A stretch of 64,000 nucleotides of DNA from Carallia brachiata (taxonomy: Eukaryota > Streptophyta > Magnoliopsida > Malpighiales > Rhizophoraceae): contig JADCRB010000002.1 in NCBI GenBank assembly GCA_021464245.1, forward strand, positions 1,155,058-1,219,057, written 5' to 3'. Under the pieces are notes generated by a model. That model had not been told where the DNA came from. It made no database searches and saw nothing but the letters and a program-made list of their open reading frames with translations. Positions 13,801 to 25,878 of the stretch are shown here, one piece after another; the first letter of the stretch is position 1, and the number at the start of each line of letters is the position of its first letter. The translations under genes were made by a program, and so were the position numbers.

Positions 13801-15068
13801 TTTGTCAAAGTAATTGAAATTAGAGTATGAATGTTTATGTTTTTTGGGTTTCATTATTAGAGTGGCAATTTGATTAATAATTCTAGAAGTATTGTCAAAT
13901 CGTGTGTGGTTTCACTGGGTAAAAGATTTATATCAGTGTAAAAGATTGTAAATTTGCTTTGCACCCCCAAACACAAAATCATACTGTTTTACAACAAAAT
14001 TATAAGACATTTTCCATATTTTTTTATTTTATAGTTAAAAAAAATCTAGAGAAACCGATAAATGTTTGGTTCATTAGGTAACAATAAGTTTAGAAATGCC
14101 TAACTTTATTATTAATTAATTAATGTAGGTGGAATGGGGAATTATATGTGCCAAATATATTATGTAATCCTTGATACATATACCGGGCACATGCCTGGAC
14201 CACCGTTGTCGTCAAGGTCGTTGCATACAAGATTACGTTACACGTTCAGTGAAACATACGTAAAATATATAATTATTTAATAATATTTGATAATTTATTT
14301 ATTTTTTATTTATTTTTAATTAATATATTTTTTATAATTTAACAGTCCAATTTATTTTGTGTCAACTGTGTTTTCACTCGTACGTCCCCGCAAAACTAAC
14401 TTTTCTGTTCTAATATTCTATATTCTGGCTATGTACAACAATATAGGCATTAATAAACAAAGAAATATATTACTCTGATAGTGCTGCTTAGATAGCATCC
14501 AGAACACAATTCGCAATAGAGTTTTTGGTTGAAAACAATAATTCAGTACGTTTGTGCATATCTGTACGAAAATACTAATAAATTATAAAAAAAAATTTTG
14601 AATTTGAGCTTCAGAACCAATTAATAAAAAAAAAAAAAATCAGAGAGAATTGTTTGCGAGTTCTAAATTACGGAACTCGATCCCATATTGTGGTCTGAGC
14701 GAGAAAAAATAGATTCAAAAAAGGAAAAATAAAGGCAGAAGATCAAAAGAACTGGATCTATGATAAGAGTTTACCTGATTATTGTGATTATTATTATTAT
14801 CTTCGTCGCTAGAGTATAGTTTATCATCCTGGCTGGCAGCTTTTGTGGATGTGAACCGTCGCCGAACGAAGAAACCGCTGGCTGCTGAAGCTGAACTGCA
14901 ATAATAATAATAATAATACCGGAAAACGCCCGGAGTAGTTACAGATGATGAACAACAACTTGTTTGGTTGCGAATTCCTCCAGAGACGAAACCCATGTTC
15001 CTATTCAGAAAACAGGCAATATTGGTTCTTCTTGACCTTATTATTGGAAGCCACCAGAAAGTTGTCAT
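10802..15068 (-). CDS. BCKDHA: Branched-chain 2-oxoacid dehydrogenase E1 alpha subunit, mitochondrial
   Basis: Nine exons in transcript order: 15068-14775, 12959-12822, 12613-12431, 12349-12192, 12075-11976, 11875-11764, 11543-11404, 11267-11082, 10969-10802; 1479 nt, 492 aa, all GT-AG and in frame. E1-alpha pairs with E1-beta in the mitochondrial matrix and uses thiamine diphosphate to decarboxylate the 2-oxoacids of Leu, Ile and Val. Residues 1-98 (exon 1) are an Arg/Ser-rich presequence with a Tyr run and an Asn-rich stretch. The thiamine-diphosphate motif runs from GDGGSSEGDFH (about 285) to RNNGWAIS (about 317). The regulatory loop [17 protein letters not shown], whose serines are phosphorylated in animal E1, is present. 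The C-terminal LFSDVYDVP is also family-typical. Length and domain order match plant homologues. Intron 1 is long (about 1.8 kb). No defect was seen, so the gene is probably functional. Confidence 0.96.
14780..14910 (-). repeat. Trinucleotide repeats coding for Tyr and Asn runs in the presequence
   Basis: Within exon 1 of the E1-alpha gene, six consecutive TAT codons encode six tyrosines (around 14900). A second AAT-rich stretch near 14780-14800 encodes Asn with one His interruption, just before the exon end. Both lie in the poorly conserved presequence or its junction with the mature enzyme, so length variation should be tolerated. Confidence 0.9.
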
Positions 15069-16905
15069 TATGATTGTAAATCAACTAAAGATCAGCTCTG
15101 CCAGGCTCCAGTTTCGTTGCTTTGTCGGCCGTGAATATAATGTAAATGTAATGAAATGGGTGGCGCTAAGACCAAAGAGAGGAGAGATCCAGGTGATTGG
15201 GTTTGGCAATTGATTAAAGAAAGAATATCTATCTTGCCCTCCTCCGACAGACCTGAACGACTGAATGGCCCCTTGTCCTTAGCATTCTGGAGCTCGGACG
15301 TGACAGGCCTGATTATATAGGACGCAGGTGGCCTACTCGCAGGCCTTTCAAATTTGTCTTTTTTGTTTTTTTTAATCAACTGTATCTAATTAAAATTTGA
15401 TTTTGAGAATTTATTTTTAAATTTTTTTTAAATTTAAATCAATTGATAGGAGAAAAAATAACAGTAAAAAAGATTAAGAGTTTAAACTCTCAACTTCACA
15501 CTTATTAATATATTATTAATATTATTTGACTTAAAACTTCACAATAACTTCGTTTTAAAAACTTGTTCAAATAATAATTTTCTTTGTTTTTCGTTCTTCT
15601 CTCTCATTATTGCTGCTCATTGAAACACTAAATTAAACGTTATTTCTCATTCATTTTTTTTTTTATCAAAACGGTCCAACGTTGTTTATCATCAATTTAA
15701 AGACAGTAATGTTTGTAATTAAAAACATTTGCCTTCGTGGGTTATTGCCATTTACCTAACACCTTGTTTAGATCGGGAGAAAGCGGAGAAACAAAAAGCT
15801 GTGAAGAAAAAAAATTATTTAAATAGGTGAAAAATATATAAGAAATAAAATGATGTAAAAGAAAATATTAAAATATAAAAAAAAGATTATGGGAGAAAAA
15901 TTATGAAAAAAATAAATTGTTTAGATAGATAAAAAATATGTGAAAAATAAAATATTATAATAATGATTATATTTTTTTTGTTCTCATTACATATTTTCCA
16001 TGGAAACCAAACAATGCCTATGTTTACGTTTCTCTGGTTATTAGTATTCATTTCTAGTTTGTTATGGTTTGAAAAACATTAATTATGGTAACGAGCATCT
16101 ATATTGTAACGGAAATGTCCATATGGCATGAAACTATGGTAACATTTTTAATTTGGATCTTTGCTGATTGTTTGCATTTAAACGCTCGTAATTTTCTCAA
16201 CAGATCCCAAAATCCATGTCTCTCTTCCTCTCTCGTCATATTTCCAGTTTCTCTGTGATTATTTTCATGTTTTTTTTTTTTTTCAATTTCTAAGATTGAG
16301 AGGTCTTTCTTTGATTATATACATTACTAAATGATACACTTTTTTTTTTTCAGTTCAAAAAGGTTCATATACCAGCAATAGGGGAGTTATCATAATTGTA
16401 TAGTTTGATACTATTTAAACTTATATAATTATTAAATTATTATGTATAAAAATTGACTAACAAATTAAAATTTTAAAACGCATAATATTTCAATTAAAAT
16501 TATTAAAAATTACTTGAAATTTGTGCAATGGTTTTTTTTTAAAATATTGATAATAATAAACAGTTAATTTATTAATTGTTGGAAAAAATGAAGAGCACAA
16601 GTCAAAGTACACTCACAAGTACAAATATCCTATTCAGTCAAAATAAACAACCTCTAATTAATTAAAAAAAATTTAAGATTAAAGAAATTCGAACCCCTCA
16701 ACCCTACCTCGGCTAGGCCGAGGTGGCTAAATTTGTGCTATGGTTGAGCTCCAATTACGAGTCTAGGTGGATCGTGTATATCCGTTTGTGTTGTGTTCCA
16801 AAGACGAGCAAGAGGGGATGCTGATGTTCCGCATTAATTCGAAGGGTAAACCTGCAAAGTGAAGACAGTGACATCAAGTTTTTTTTTAAAAAAAATAAAA
16901 TTAAA
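15069..16905. other. Intergenic, AT-rich, MITE-like remnants
   Basis: Bases 15069-15300 are the 5' flank of the E1-alpha gene. Bases 15757-16020 look like a small MITE: the left end reads ACCTTGTTTAGAT and the right end, reverse-complemented, reads GGCATTGTTTGG, with AT-rich, internally repeated sequence between. Around 16690-16750, on the minus strand, a tRNA B-box-like GGGGTTCGAATTT lies beside a perfect hairpin (CTCGGCCTAGCCGAG), suggestive of a SINE fragment. No gene was seen. Confidence 0.4.
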
Positions 16906-18110
16906 AGACTGTTAGAGACGTTGTTGATTTTTTATTTTTATTTTTTATTATTTTTTATTTTTAAATTTTTATATTTTTTGTTGTCAATTTTATTTTTTAT
17001 AAGAATAAAAAAATAGACAAAAAATCGTGAAAAAAAATGATAAAAAGAGTATGAATTGAGAAAAATGAGAAACAGAGAGAGAGGGTAGAGAGAGATTGAG
17101 TAGAGAGAATGGTAGAGAGAGAAAAAAGAGAGAGAAAAGTGTAGAAAGAGAATAAGTAGAGAGAATGACAGAGAGAGAAAAAGGGTAGAAAGAGAATGAA
17201 TAGATAGAATGACAGAGAGAGAAAGGGTAGAGAAAAAATGAGTAAACAAAATGAGGAGAGAGAAAAATGAGAGAGAGAGGACAGAGAGAGGAGAATGAGT
17301 AGAGAGATGACAGAGAGAGAAAAGAGAGACAGAGAGGGTAGAGAAAAAATGAGTAAGGAGAATGATAGAAAGAGAAAAATGAGAGAGAGGGTAGAGAGAA
17401 TGAGTAGAAAGATTGGTAAAGTAAGAAAAAGGAAAGAGAGTATCGGTAGAGAGATAATGAGTAGAGAAAATAGTAGAGAGAAAAAAAGGAGAGAGAGAGA
17501 GGGCAAAGAGAGAATGATAGAGCGAGAAAAAGGAAAGAGTGTGGGTAGACAAAAAATGGTAGAGAAAAAAGAGAGAGAGAGGGTAGAGAGAGAATGTGAA
17601 AAAAGAATGGTAGAGCGAGAAAAATGAGAGAGTGAGTAGAGAGAGAATGAGTAGAGAAAATGATCGAGGGAGAAAAAGGAGAGAGAGAGTGGGTAGAGGG
17701 AGAATGAGTAGAAAGAATTGTAGAGAGAGAAAAATGAGAGTGAGTGGAGAGGATAGTAGAGAGAAAAAAGAGAGAGAGAGGATAGAGAGAGAATGGTAGA
17801 GATAGAAAATGAAGAGAGAGGGTAGAGAGAGAATGAATAGAGAGAAAAAAATATAGAGGGATAGAGAGAGGATAAGTAAAGAGTGATATGGTAAAGATGG
17901 TAGATAGAGAGTGAAAAGATTATGAGAAAGTATAAAAAAGAAAATAAAAAATAAAATGAAAAAATTATTTTTTATTATTTTTTTAATTAAAAAAAACACT
18001 TTTAACTTTTTAATAAAAATAAAAAATAAAAAAAATATCAAATATGTTTTCTATTTTTTTATAAAAAATAAATAAAAAATAAAAAATAAAATCGTTATCA
18101 AAAAGACTCT
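16906..18110. mobile_element. Candidate TIR element with a purine-rich interior
   Basis: The left end (about 16906-16980) and the right end (about 18040-18110, reverse-complemented) both read roughly TTAGAG, about ten variable bases, then a long TTTTTTATTTTT-type AT stretch. This gives a candidate terminal inverted repeat of about 50-70 bp. The interior is the purine minisatellite listed separately. Simple AT composition inflates the apparent similarity and I found no clear target-site duplication. The long open frame on the minus strand is a by-product of the repeat (only Ser, Leu, Phe and similar residues) and is not a gene. Confidence 0.45.
17045..17940 (+). repeat. 0.9-kb homopurine minisatellite
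   Basis: Nearly every base of the plus strand is A or G, interrupted by an occasional T in the words GAATGAGTAGAGAG and GGTAGAGAG. The unit is roughly 40-55 bp (a GA run, an AAAAA block, a GGTAGAGAGAGAATGAGTAG-type block) repeated about twenty times with variation. It has the composition needed for triplex (H-DNA) structure. It is not coding. Confidence 0.9.
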
Positions 18111-18649
18111 AAATAATCTAATTTTCGTTAGAGTATATGAAAACACGCAATAAAATAGTTATTGAATTACATGGCTGGAATTGCACGGGCTTTTCATATT
18201 GATAATAATTGATGTCCTTATATTCAAATAAAAAAAAAATAATTGCTTATGTGCGGGCAAGTGCGGTCCAATCGGACAGGATTAGAAAGCTTGTTGACGC
18301 AGATCTAACTGTGAATTCAACCACACCGTAGTATCCATCATCATGTCTCTGATTGAATGCTTTTGTTGGAACTTTTTGAATCTGTGTTCGAAATCTAACG
18401 ATTCTGTTCTGATTTCCTCTGGACCAAATGTACCATATTCTATTTCCTTGCAGGAATCAAGTACCATCTGGCAACCAAAAGCATCCGATAATCATATCTC
18501 CAAACCATTGAGCAGATGTCCCTAGCATGGCTCAGTCAAGTTACAAACAAAAAAAATCCCAACCCCCATTTCCCAATTCAGCAGTCTCAACCCAAAATAA
18601 ATATATATTTCCCTCTACAATGTTGTAACTGAAATACTCTATTGAAAGA
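18111..18649. other. Intergenic spacer
   Basis: A minus-strand frame of about 60 codons near 18282-18467 is open and of normal composition, but I recognise no family and see no adjoining exon. It could be a gene fragment. Nothing else stands out. Confidence 0.3.
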
Positions 18650-19403
18650 ATCGGATTAGGACCGGTCAGTTCAATCAAAAAAATTGAAAATCAAGTCTTG
18701 AACCGTCCTGTTAACTTTAAAAAATCGTTGATTTAAAAACCGGTTAAGAACTGAGTGAACCGGCCAATTGAACCAAAAACCAAAGAATCGATTCTGGTTT
18801 TTCCAATCAAAATTGTTTGGTTCAAAGAGAAAAAAAAAACCAAAAAATTAAAAAAATAAATATCAATAAATGCCAACATACTTTAGTCAAAATTAATTAA
18901 TATTTTATTTTACTGAGTATCTACTTGTCTACTTTCTCTTAAAATTCATTAATATATTTCAATTTTTAAAAAATAATTAATAGATTGTTATTTTCAAAAG
19001 TAATTAACATGTTTATATTTTATCAAAAATATTCACTACTTTACAAATATATAAATGATATATTTTTAAAAATAAATTAAATGAGTTATAGATGTTCAAT
19101 GATCATTTTTTGAAATATATATTAAAATATATTATAACAATATAAATTTATAAATTATAGGATAAGATTAATAAGTTTTCATTTTAGAATAGATTATAAA
19201 TTATATATATAATACTTATATCTTATATAATATTACATTTTACATATTAATATATTAGATAAATATATATAACTATTTAAATTTTATATATTTAATATTA
19301 AATATCAGTTTTACTAGTTTAATCACAACTAACTCTGTTGAACTAGTTGAATTTTAAACCTCTCAACTTTTCGATTTAATAACCGGTTCGGTTTTTAAAA
19401 CTT
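18650..19403 (+). repeat. 'ACCGGTTC' dispersed repeat, copy 1
   Basis: Begins near GGACCGGTCAGTTCAATC and ends near AACCGGTTCGGTTTTTAAAAC, with a very AT-rich middle. The last about 100 bases (TTTAATATTAAATATCAGTTTTA, then 'gttgaa...ttgaa...ctctcaacttttc') recur in copies near 46.0 and 47.1 kb. No coding capacity was seen. It is a non-autonomous dispersed family of uncertain class. Confidence 0.7.
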
Positions 19404-21869
19404 GTTGGAATAAACCATCTTTTATCTTAAACTTTTTAATTTTTTTTAAGATCTATATCTTTTAAATTTTTTATTTGAAACCTATATGTTTATTTTTTCG
19501 TTCACTTCAAAAATCATTAACTTTCTGTTAAAACTGACAAAAATAAAATTAAATATCAAAATATTTTCTTAAAAAATATAGAAATACATATTTCAATACA
19601 AGTAAATAAAATAAAGAAAACTATACATATGTACACTTTTTTTTTTTTTTTTTTTGGTAATGCATACATATGTACTCTCTTATTCCCCAAATCGTTCATA
19701 TCTAATCAAATATCCATTGTTCTAATCTATCAAAACTCCTAAACATACACTAAAAGAAAATTGTTTTCCTGTTGTATGAGAAGTATTTGTCGCTTAATAC
19801 ATTGTGATCGAGTTGTGATCGATCGTTGGGCTTCTGCATGTCTTGGAAAAAGATCTCAACTTGCAAATCTACCCCTTTCTTCTCAGGTTAGAGCTATATT
19901 CATCATCATCGTCATCATTTTTCTGGTTTTTCAGTGGAACCTTCTTGAAGAAATTTTGCTGTGTGTGCGATCGGTTGTCTGGCTGTCATTAATTGCAAAC
20001 TGTCCGACTTATATTTCTATCTTTTTTTTTTTAAATTATCCTCTGTTGTAAATTTAAAAAAAAAAAACCGAATGCATTAATTGAAATCAGATTTATTTGT
20101 ATTATATCAAATTGATAGTGATTTTTTAAATGCATTATTTTTTTTCTTTTTTCTTTTTGTTTTTTAAATTATTGTTTTTAACGTCTGCTTCTTTGCTGCT
20201 GTGTCTGGTTTTAGGACGAATAGTTTGATACGATGTGAAGATCCAATTTTTGAAAATTTTTTTGAGAGGTGACTTTATTTTTCAAACGAAAAAAAAAAGA
20301 CAAAAACTTAACTGTTAAACCATAGTTTCAGAGAATTCTCTGTGTCTCTTTTTCTGTGTGGCTTCACTGGTTGGATCAGTGTTTTCAGGTTAGGCAATTG
20401 CTTTTTAACCCTTTCTCTGTCGGTTTTTTTTTTTTGTGTTATTTAAATCTTTGCAGTCATAATATTTTTTTATTTTATTTAAATTCAATTTCTCGCTTAT
20501 TGTAGTTCCGCAAATAGTTTTTCTTAATTTCTTACTTTGGTTTTACCTAAAAAAAAAGGGTTCGACTTCTTCTTTTGTGGGTGTTTGACTTAGAAGGAAA
20601 AAATGCTTTGGTGGACAATCCACTGAGCCTTAGTATCTAAGATCATGGCCATTATATATGGTTGATCCTTGGGTCTCATTTGTAGGCTAAAAGATCTAAC
20701 TTTATGCTTATTTAATTAAAGCATAAAAGTTGGTATTTCGATAATTTGTGTGTCGAACTTTGTGTCGATTAAAATTGAGATTGTTATTTTTGAAATTAGA
20801 ACTGATATTTTTAAAACACTTGTTAATTTTATATTTTAAAAATATCAGTCGCAGTTTCAAAAATAACAGTCGTAGTTTTGCCTGGGACAAATTTCAGGAC
20901 AAAACCGCCGAGACATGTAATTGTGTTCTTAATTAAATTACTTAGATCTTTTATTTTTTTATTCTTTTGTTTCGGTTGATATGCCGATGCTACTATAATT
21001 TTTTTCGAAACATGATGGATCTTGATGGAATGTTGTTTATGTAGCCTGGTGGGGTACTGAAAACCCAACCACACACTAGATGTAAAGGGGCCAGTGTGAA
21101 GAAATTGGGTATTGAGACTGATAGGTTCTGTTATTGGGATTGGAAGTATATGGTGATGAAGGACTTACAATATCCTGACAAAGTAGTTATGGAGATGATT
21201 GAAATAGTGTTGAGACATAAAGAGATTGAAGTATATGTAAGGCTACCATTGTTTTTGTTTCCTTAGCAAATTTGGCATTATCAACGGATGCCTCCTTTTT
21301 TGCTCTCGTGTTTCGTATTAACAATTCTATTATGATTTTGATGCCCTTTTTGAAACTTCCATTTTGCTTTGATATTGTTTTTCGTTCCTTGATCGAGTAT
21401 CTGAGTTTTCATTATAAAATTCAAATTTCATAGAAAAGATTTAAGGCTAAACTTTTTGTTTATTTTCTCTATTGAGGCTTTATTATTTTTCATTTTTCAT
21501 TTGAGTCCTAAAGAAAAAATTGTATATACGTTCAAACTCCTATTTCTATATTATTAAGAATGTATTTCTTATTTAATTTTTTTTCCGTTTGGTCTAACGG
21601 GAAGACTAGTAGTTTGACCTTTAAAAAGATTGAATTAGAACAAAAATTAAAGATATACGCCTTAAATAGAAAATTTAAAAAGAATAGATCTCAAATAGAA
21701 AAAAAAAAATAAAAGGTTTAGACTTCTGTAACTGGTCTGCTCCAAAATTACATACATTGTTACTGATTCCTATCCAACCGAATCCAATTCCATGGTTTTC
21801 TTGAATCGAATCACATCCTCTCCAATCATCTCATTCATCCGAGCCAATGTTAGATGTGATAGAGATGGC
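19404..21869. other. Intergenic, repeat-rich
   Basis: Apart from the palindromic element at 20700-20940 this holds poly-T/A tracts and AT-rich spacer. A plus-strand open stretch at about 21098-21265 encodes a peptide with ETDRFCYWDW and EVYVRLP that loosely resembles the N-terminal PB1-like region of Mutator-type transposase polyproteins; it is short, flanked by stops and unproven. Confidence 0.35.
20700..20940. mobile_element. Palindromic MITE-like element
   Basis: Left and right halves are inverted copies: TGTTATTTTTGAAA and CTGATATTTTTAAAA on the left recur on the reverse strand on the right. The outermost bases on both sides read ATTTAATTAA. The single strand could fold into a long imperfect hairpin. 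Two opposite-strand frames here with similar peptides are a consequence of the palindrome, not genes. The target duplication is unclear because the flank is itself palindromic (TTAATTAA). Confidence 0.65.
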
Positions 21870-22190
21870 CGTGGTTCATATACCATCTATGTCTTTGCTG
21901 CTCTCTTGGAGGTCTCCCTGAGTTGCAGGAGCACAAGGCACTGATTCTGAAAGTGAAGAACCAGGTTCACAGGGCATTGCTTCTACAATATCTACCGCTT
22001 CATAAAGCCAACCATCTCTACACAACAACTTAGCAAGGAGAGAATAATGCTCATTCCCAGGTAGAATGCCATAACTTCTCTCCATTTCTGAAAATACAGC
22101 CAGACTGATGTCCACCAAACCACCATGCTTGCAAGCTAATAGAACCCCAACTAGTGTTATTCAATCTGGAGCTGAAGTTCCTAAAGTAGT
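21870..22190 (-). pseudogene. PPR C-terminal fragment with premature stop
   Basis: The minus strand encodes the end of a PPR array: ITLVGVLLACKHGGLVD, then SLAVFSEMERSYGILPG, EHYSLLAKLLCRDGWLYEA and a tail to a stop near 21876. Immediately upstream of ITLVGV the expected codon after 'PD' is TGA, so the frame is interrupted. No upstream repeats of the same gene are found before the next PPR gene ends at 22483. It is probably a leftover of an old tandem PPR duplication; it could also be a degenerate exon of the neighbouring gene, but that gene already has its own end. Confidence 0.7.
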
Positions 22191-22482
22191 CCTCTAAAAG
22201 CGTCCAGAGGTTACATCTCTTTTTTTTTGTTCACCCAGAGGTTACATCTCAGTAACTGAATATAAGAATACCAAAATGCCATATCTACTGGTAGGTTATA
22301 CCAGAATTGTATATTACCCAGATTATGGAGTTGATGGTATCTCGATTCAGGCATGTATCAGAGCTGCATTCAGCTATTTCCTGATATTGTAAGTGTCTTT
22401 TATGTCCAAAAAAGACCCCTGAAGGAACAATTTTACCCATGTGCCAATAGCAGTCCTGCAGACCAGAGTCTGAATGTCTTTT

Positions 22483-24527
22483 CTAGCATTCAGCCCAGCT
22501 GTAGCCTGGATTTTTTTGCACTGCATTGTTTCTCATTATCTTTCTAACGAAGGCTGAGCTTTCCCAATCCCCTGAGGCGGCAAATAAGCTAGATAGCTGT
22601 ATATAAGCAGCAGAATTCTCAGGATCCATTTCAATAATCCGCTTGGCTACCTTTTCTCCAAGATCCTTGTCTCTATGAACCACACATCCTCTCAATAACG
22701 TTGACCACATACTGGTATCTGCCTTGAAGGGCATATGCTCTATGAGACTAAAAGCTTCCCCTAGGTAACCACCACGAGCAAAAAGATCAACCATGCAAGA
22801 ATAGTGTTCAATTCCTGGATCGATACGGTATTCGTGTATCATTACATTGAACCACTTCCAGCCCTCATCCAGAAATCCACAATGATCACAGCCGGACAGA
22901 ACTCCAATAAATGTTATGTAATTTGGCTTCATGCCAGAATGCCTCATTTCATAGAAAATTTCAAGTACTTTCAACCCATGACCATTTGTAGCATAACCCA
23001 TCAACATTGAATTCCAAGGGGCTACATCTGATTTGACCATTGTGTCAAATAGTTTTCTCCCATTCTCAATGAAACCACACTTGCAATAAAAATCAATAAG
23101 GGAGGTACAGAGGACCTCATCTGATTCGAGGCCAGTAATAATTGCTCTAGCAAAAACCTGTTCACCAAGTTCAATTGAAGTGACACAAGCACAGGCACCG
23201 ATCACACTAGCAAAGCTGACTGTGTCCATTCTCATATCCAGCTTATTCATCTGGCAAAAAAGATCCAATGCTTCAATTGGACAACCATTTTGACTAAGAC
23301 CCGCTATCATTGAATTCCACGAAATCAAGCTTTTCTGTGGCATTGTATTGAAGACCTGCTTTGCATCTTTGATTCTACCACAATTGCAATACAATGTGAT
23401 CATAGAGTTGAGCAAGACTGTATCATAAACTATGAGCTCGCTATACAATTGGCAAGCATCATTTGTCTTATCACACTTGGCATATGCATCTATCAATGCA
23501 CTAATGACAACAATGTCATCGATTAAGCCGAATTTTAAAGCACAAGTATGTATTTGTTTACCATGTTGATAACTTCCTAGGCTAGAGCAAGCACTAAAAA
23601 CAATTGCAACAGTGGCACAGTTTACTCGAGTGCCATTCCTCAGCATCTCGTTTAAGAGTGCAAAGACTTCCATTTCCTTATTATTGGAAACATATCCAGA
23701 AATCAAGGAATTCCATACTTCAACACTTGGATTACTCTTTCTGTCCAGTATTCGTCTAGCATCATCTGTCCTACCATAATTTGCATAACCCATGATCAAT
23801 GCCGACAAAGAAAAGTCATCCGGTTCCTCCATAAGATTAAATACACAATTTGCCCTGTCCAAATCACCACACTTAGCATAACAATTAACTAATGAACTAG
23901 CTAACACTGAGTCAAGTTCCATATCATCGATCAAAATCCGTGCATGGATCTGTTCGCAACATCTAATAGCACGGAGAGCAGTACAAGCCCCTATAACGGG
24001 AGCCAATACAAAGGCATCAATGCAGAATCTTTCAAGAGGGCGTGAATTCAACTGTTTAAACAACCGAAGAGCTTCCCAAGGGCACACATTTTGAGCGTAA
24101 TAATGAATCATCGAACTCCAAACAAGCCCATTTCTACAAGGCATATCATTAAAGAACCTCCTAGCAATTTTCACCTCCCCCGCTTTCAACAAACCCAAAA
24201 CGACCACATTCCATGAATAATCATTCTTGTCGGGCATCAAATCAAAGAACTCCAACGATCTATCTTTGTCGCCAGACTTCATGTAGCCCTCAATAATAGT
24301 GTTCCACGAGAAGCAGTTTCTGTGAGGCATTTCCTCGAACAGAGCACGCGCATCGCTCATGCTTCCACACCGAGTGTACATTTGTAGAAGGCGGTTTGCG
24401 AGTGAAAGAGTGGAATCTATGAGACCCTTTTTAAAGAAAAGGAGGTGGAGCTGTTTGCCTTTTGGATTGAATGGTGGGTGTTCAGGGTTTGAAGCAAGCG
24501 AACCAAGGATTGGAGCTCCGCATCCAT
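22483..24527 (-). pseudogene. PPR protein gene (PLS-type) with an N-terminal frameshift
   Basis: Encodes a pentatricopeptide-repeat protein of about 681 aa if read across one frameshift; such proteins normally bind RNA in mitochondria or plastids. The natural start is ATG at 24527 (MDAELQSLVRLLQTLN). That frame runs into a stop after about 40 codons. Family-consistent sequence continues in another frame from about 24460 (GKQLHLLFFKKGL), as if one A were missing from an A-run at 24460-24463. Downstream, 632 codons stay open from a Met at 24381, with many PPR units such as NTIIEGYMKSGD and NSMIAGLSQNG. The protein ends KNPGYSWAEC with no E+/DYW domain. Either it is a recent pseudogene, the start is at 24381 (losing about 50 residues), or a base is missing from the assembly. 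A second PPR gene lies upstream on the same strand. Confidence 0.85.
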
Positions 24528-25878
24528 GGACAGAATACAGTTATTACTTCGCCGAATTTAATGCACAAAAAGGTCACATTTTACTGCGTGAAACGGGCAT
24601 AGGCGAGAAGGGTATCCTCCAAATTATGGTTTTTATGTTTGATGGCTGAACCCCATTGGCCACTGGAGAAGAGTGGGGTTCAGAAATCGTTAGTCTTAAA
24701 TTGGTTTGTTGTTTACAAGTGGCGGAGAACCAACTACCTGAACCGGTAGGTGTTGGACGGGTTGAAGTTGTGGACTGTGAAATTTGCAAGTAAATACTAG
24801 TAGAGTATCAAGTGCTCAATTGCTCATTGAATTGTCTTTAAAATTAAAATTAAAGGTTTCAAGTACAAGAAGAAAAAAAATATATCTAATTATCAAAGAC
24901 AACAATAGAGGATTCAATTTGACAGTCTTGGATTTTTTTCCTTTTTGGCAACAAGAAGGACATCTTTAAAATTTAAACTCTCTCGTGTTTTTTTTTTTTT
25001 TCCGCAATCAAATAAAAATGTTATAAAATCACCGAGTTTAGCGTAACAAAAACACACACACACACACAACATAATGCTACACCATTGAATTATTTCTATT
25101 AAGAATTAGTACGTCATTTATTTTTCTCCTTTCATCAATCATCAGTGGATTGCTGTTCATTTACAATTGGCGGGAACACATAGAGAAACAGAATTGAACG
25201 ATACAAGGACATAACGAACTGCTTCGACATCTGGCGCGCAAAAATTAGTTGTTTTCTTTACCTGAGACGAAAAAATGAGCAAAAATCATATTACTGCCGA
25301 GGTGATTAAGAGATCTGTGTAGCTGACGTTCTTCGTTAATGACTTTCACACAACTTTTTTTTTCATGGAAATGATGGTGTCCGCTTCAAATTCCCCAGCT
25401 TTTGCTTCTGAAGATGCGAAACTTTTTACTCGACGCCATCAGAACTCCATGCAAAGTTCCACAGCGCCACAAAAACATGTAGTATGCTTGACAGTATACG
25501 ATCCAACCTCTGAAGTTGATAGGGAATACAACCGCCAGCTCGTCTGCTCTGAAATTGGAAAGCCTGCCTTTCTAGCGAAAATACCTATACCCATTAACCG
25601 TCTTTATATCATACCAAAAAAAGTCAACTGTCTTTACAGGCAGCAAGGCTTTCATGGCTCAACATTTTGTACTTCTAGATGCGCCCCACAACCACACGTC
25701 ATAGGCTCATCCATTAGCTAAGTGAGCCAGCCCCATGGGGTTCATCCTAGCTACAACTTGAGGACTCCAAATTGGGATTTTCACTACCGGCCCGGACCGA
25801 TGTACCTGCAATGAGCAATTTGGCAATCACAACTGGCAAGCTTTGATTCCTTCCACTGCCACAGAATTTCCAGGGAAT
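24528..25878. other. Spacer between tandem PPR genes
   Basis: Contains a CA microsatellite-like run near 25050-25070. An open frame of 118 codons on the plus strand (25365-25721) is not recognised and overlaps the likely 3' UTR of the upstream minus-strand PPR gene, so I do not call it a gene. Nothing else was seen. Confidence 0.45.

Noticed and set aside
16938..18041. 367-codon open frame on the minus strand
   Set aside because: It is the reverse strand of a purine minisatellite: only Ser, Leu, Phe, Ile and a few other residues, with parallel open frames in other phases.
18282..18467. 61-codon minus-strand frame of normal composition
   Set aside because: No family recognised and no adjoining exon; kept only as a remark in the spacer entry.
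21098..21265. Possible Mutator transposase N-terminal (PB1-like) fragment
   Set aside because: Resemblance is loose, the stretch is under 60 codons and stops lie on both sides; not enough for a call.
25365..25721. 118-codon plus-strand frame between the PPR genes
   Set aside because: No recognised family, no splice partners, and it lies across the likely 3' UTR of the upstream PPR gene.
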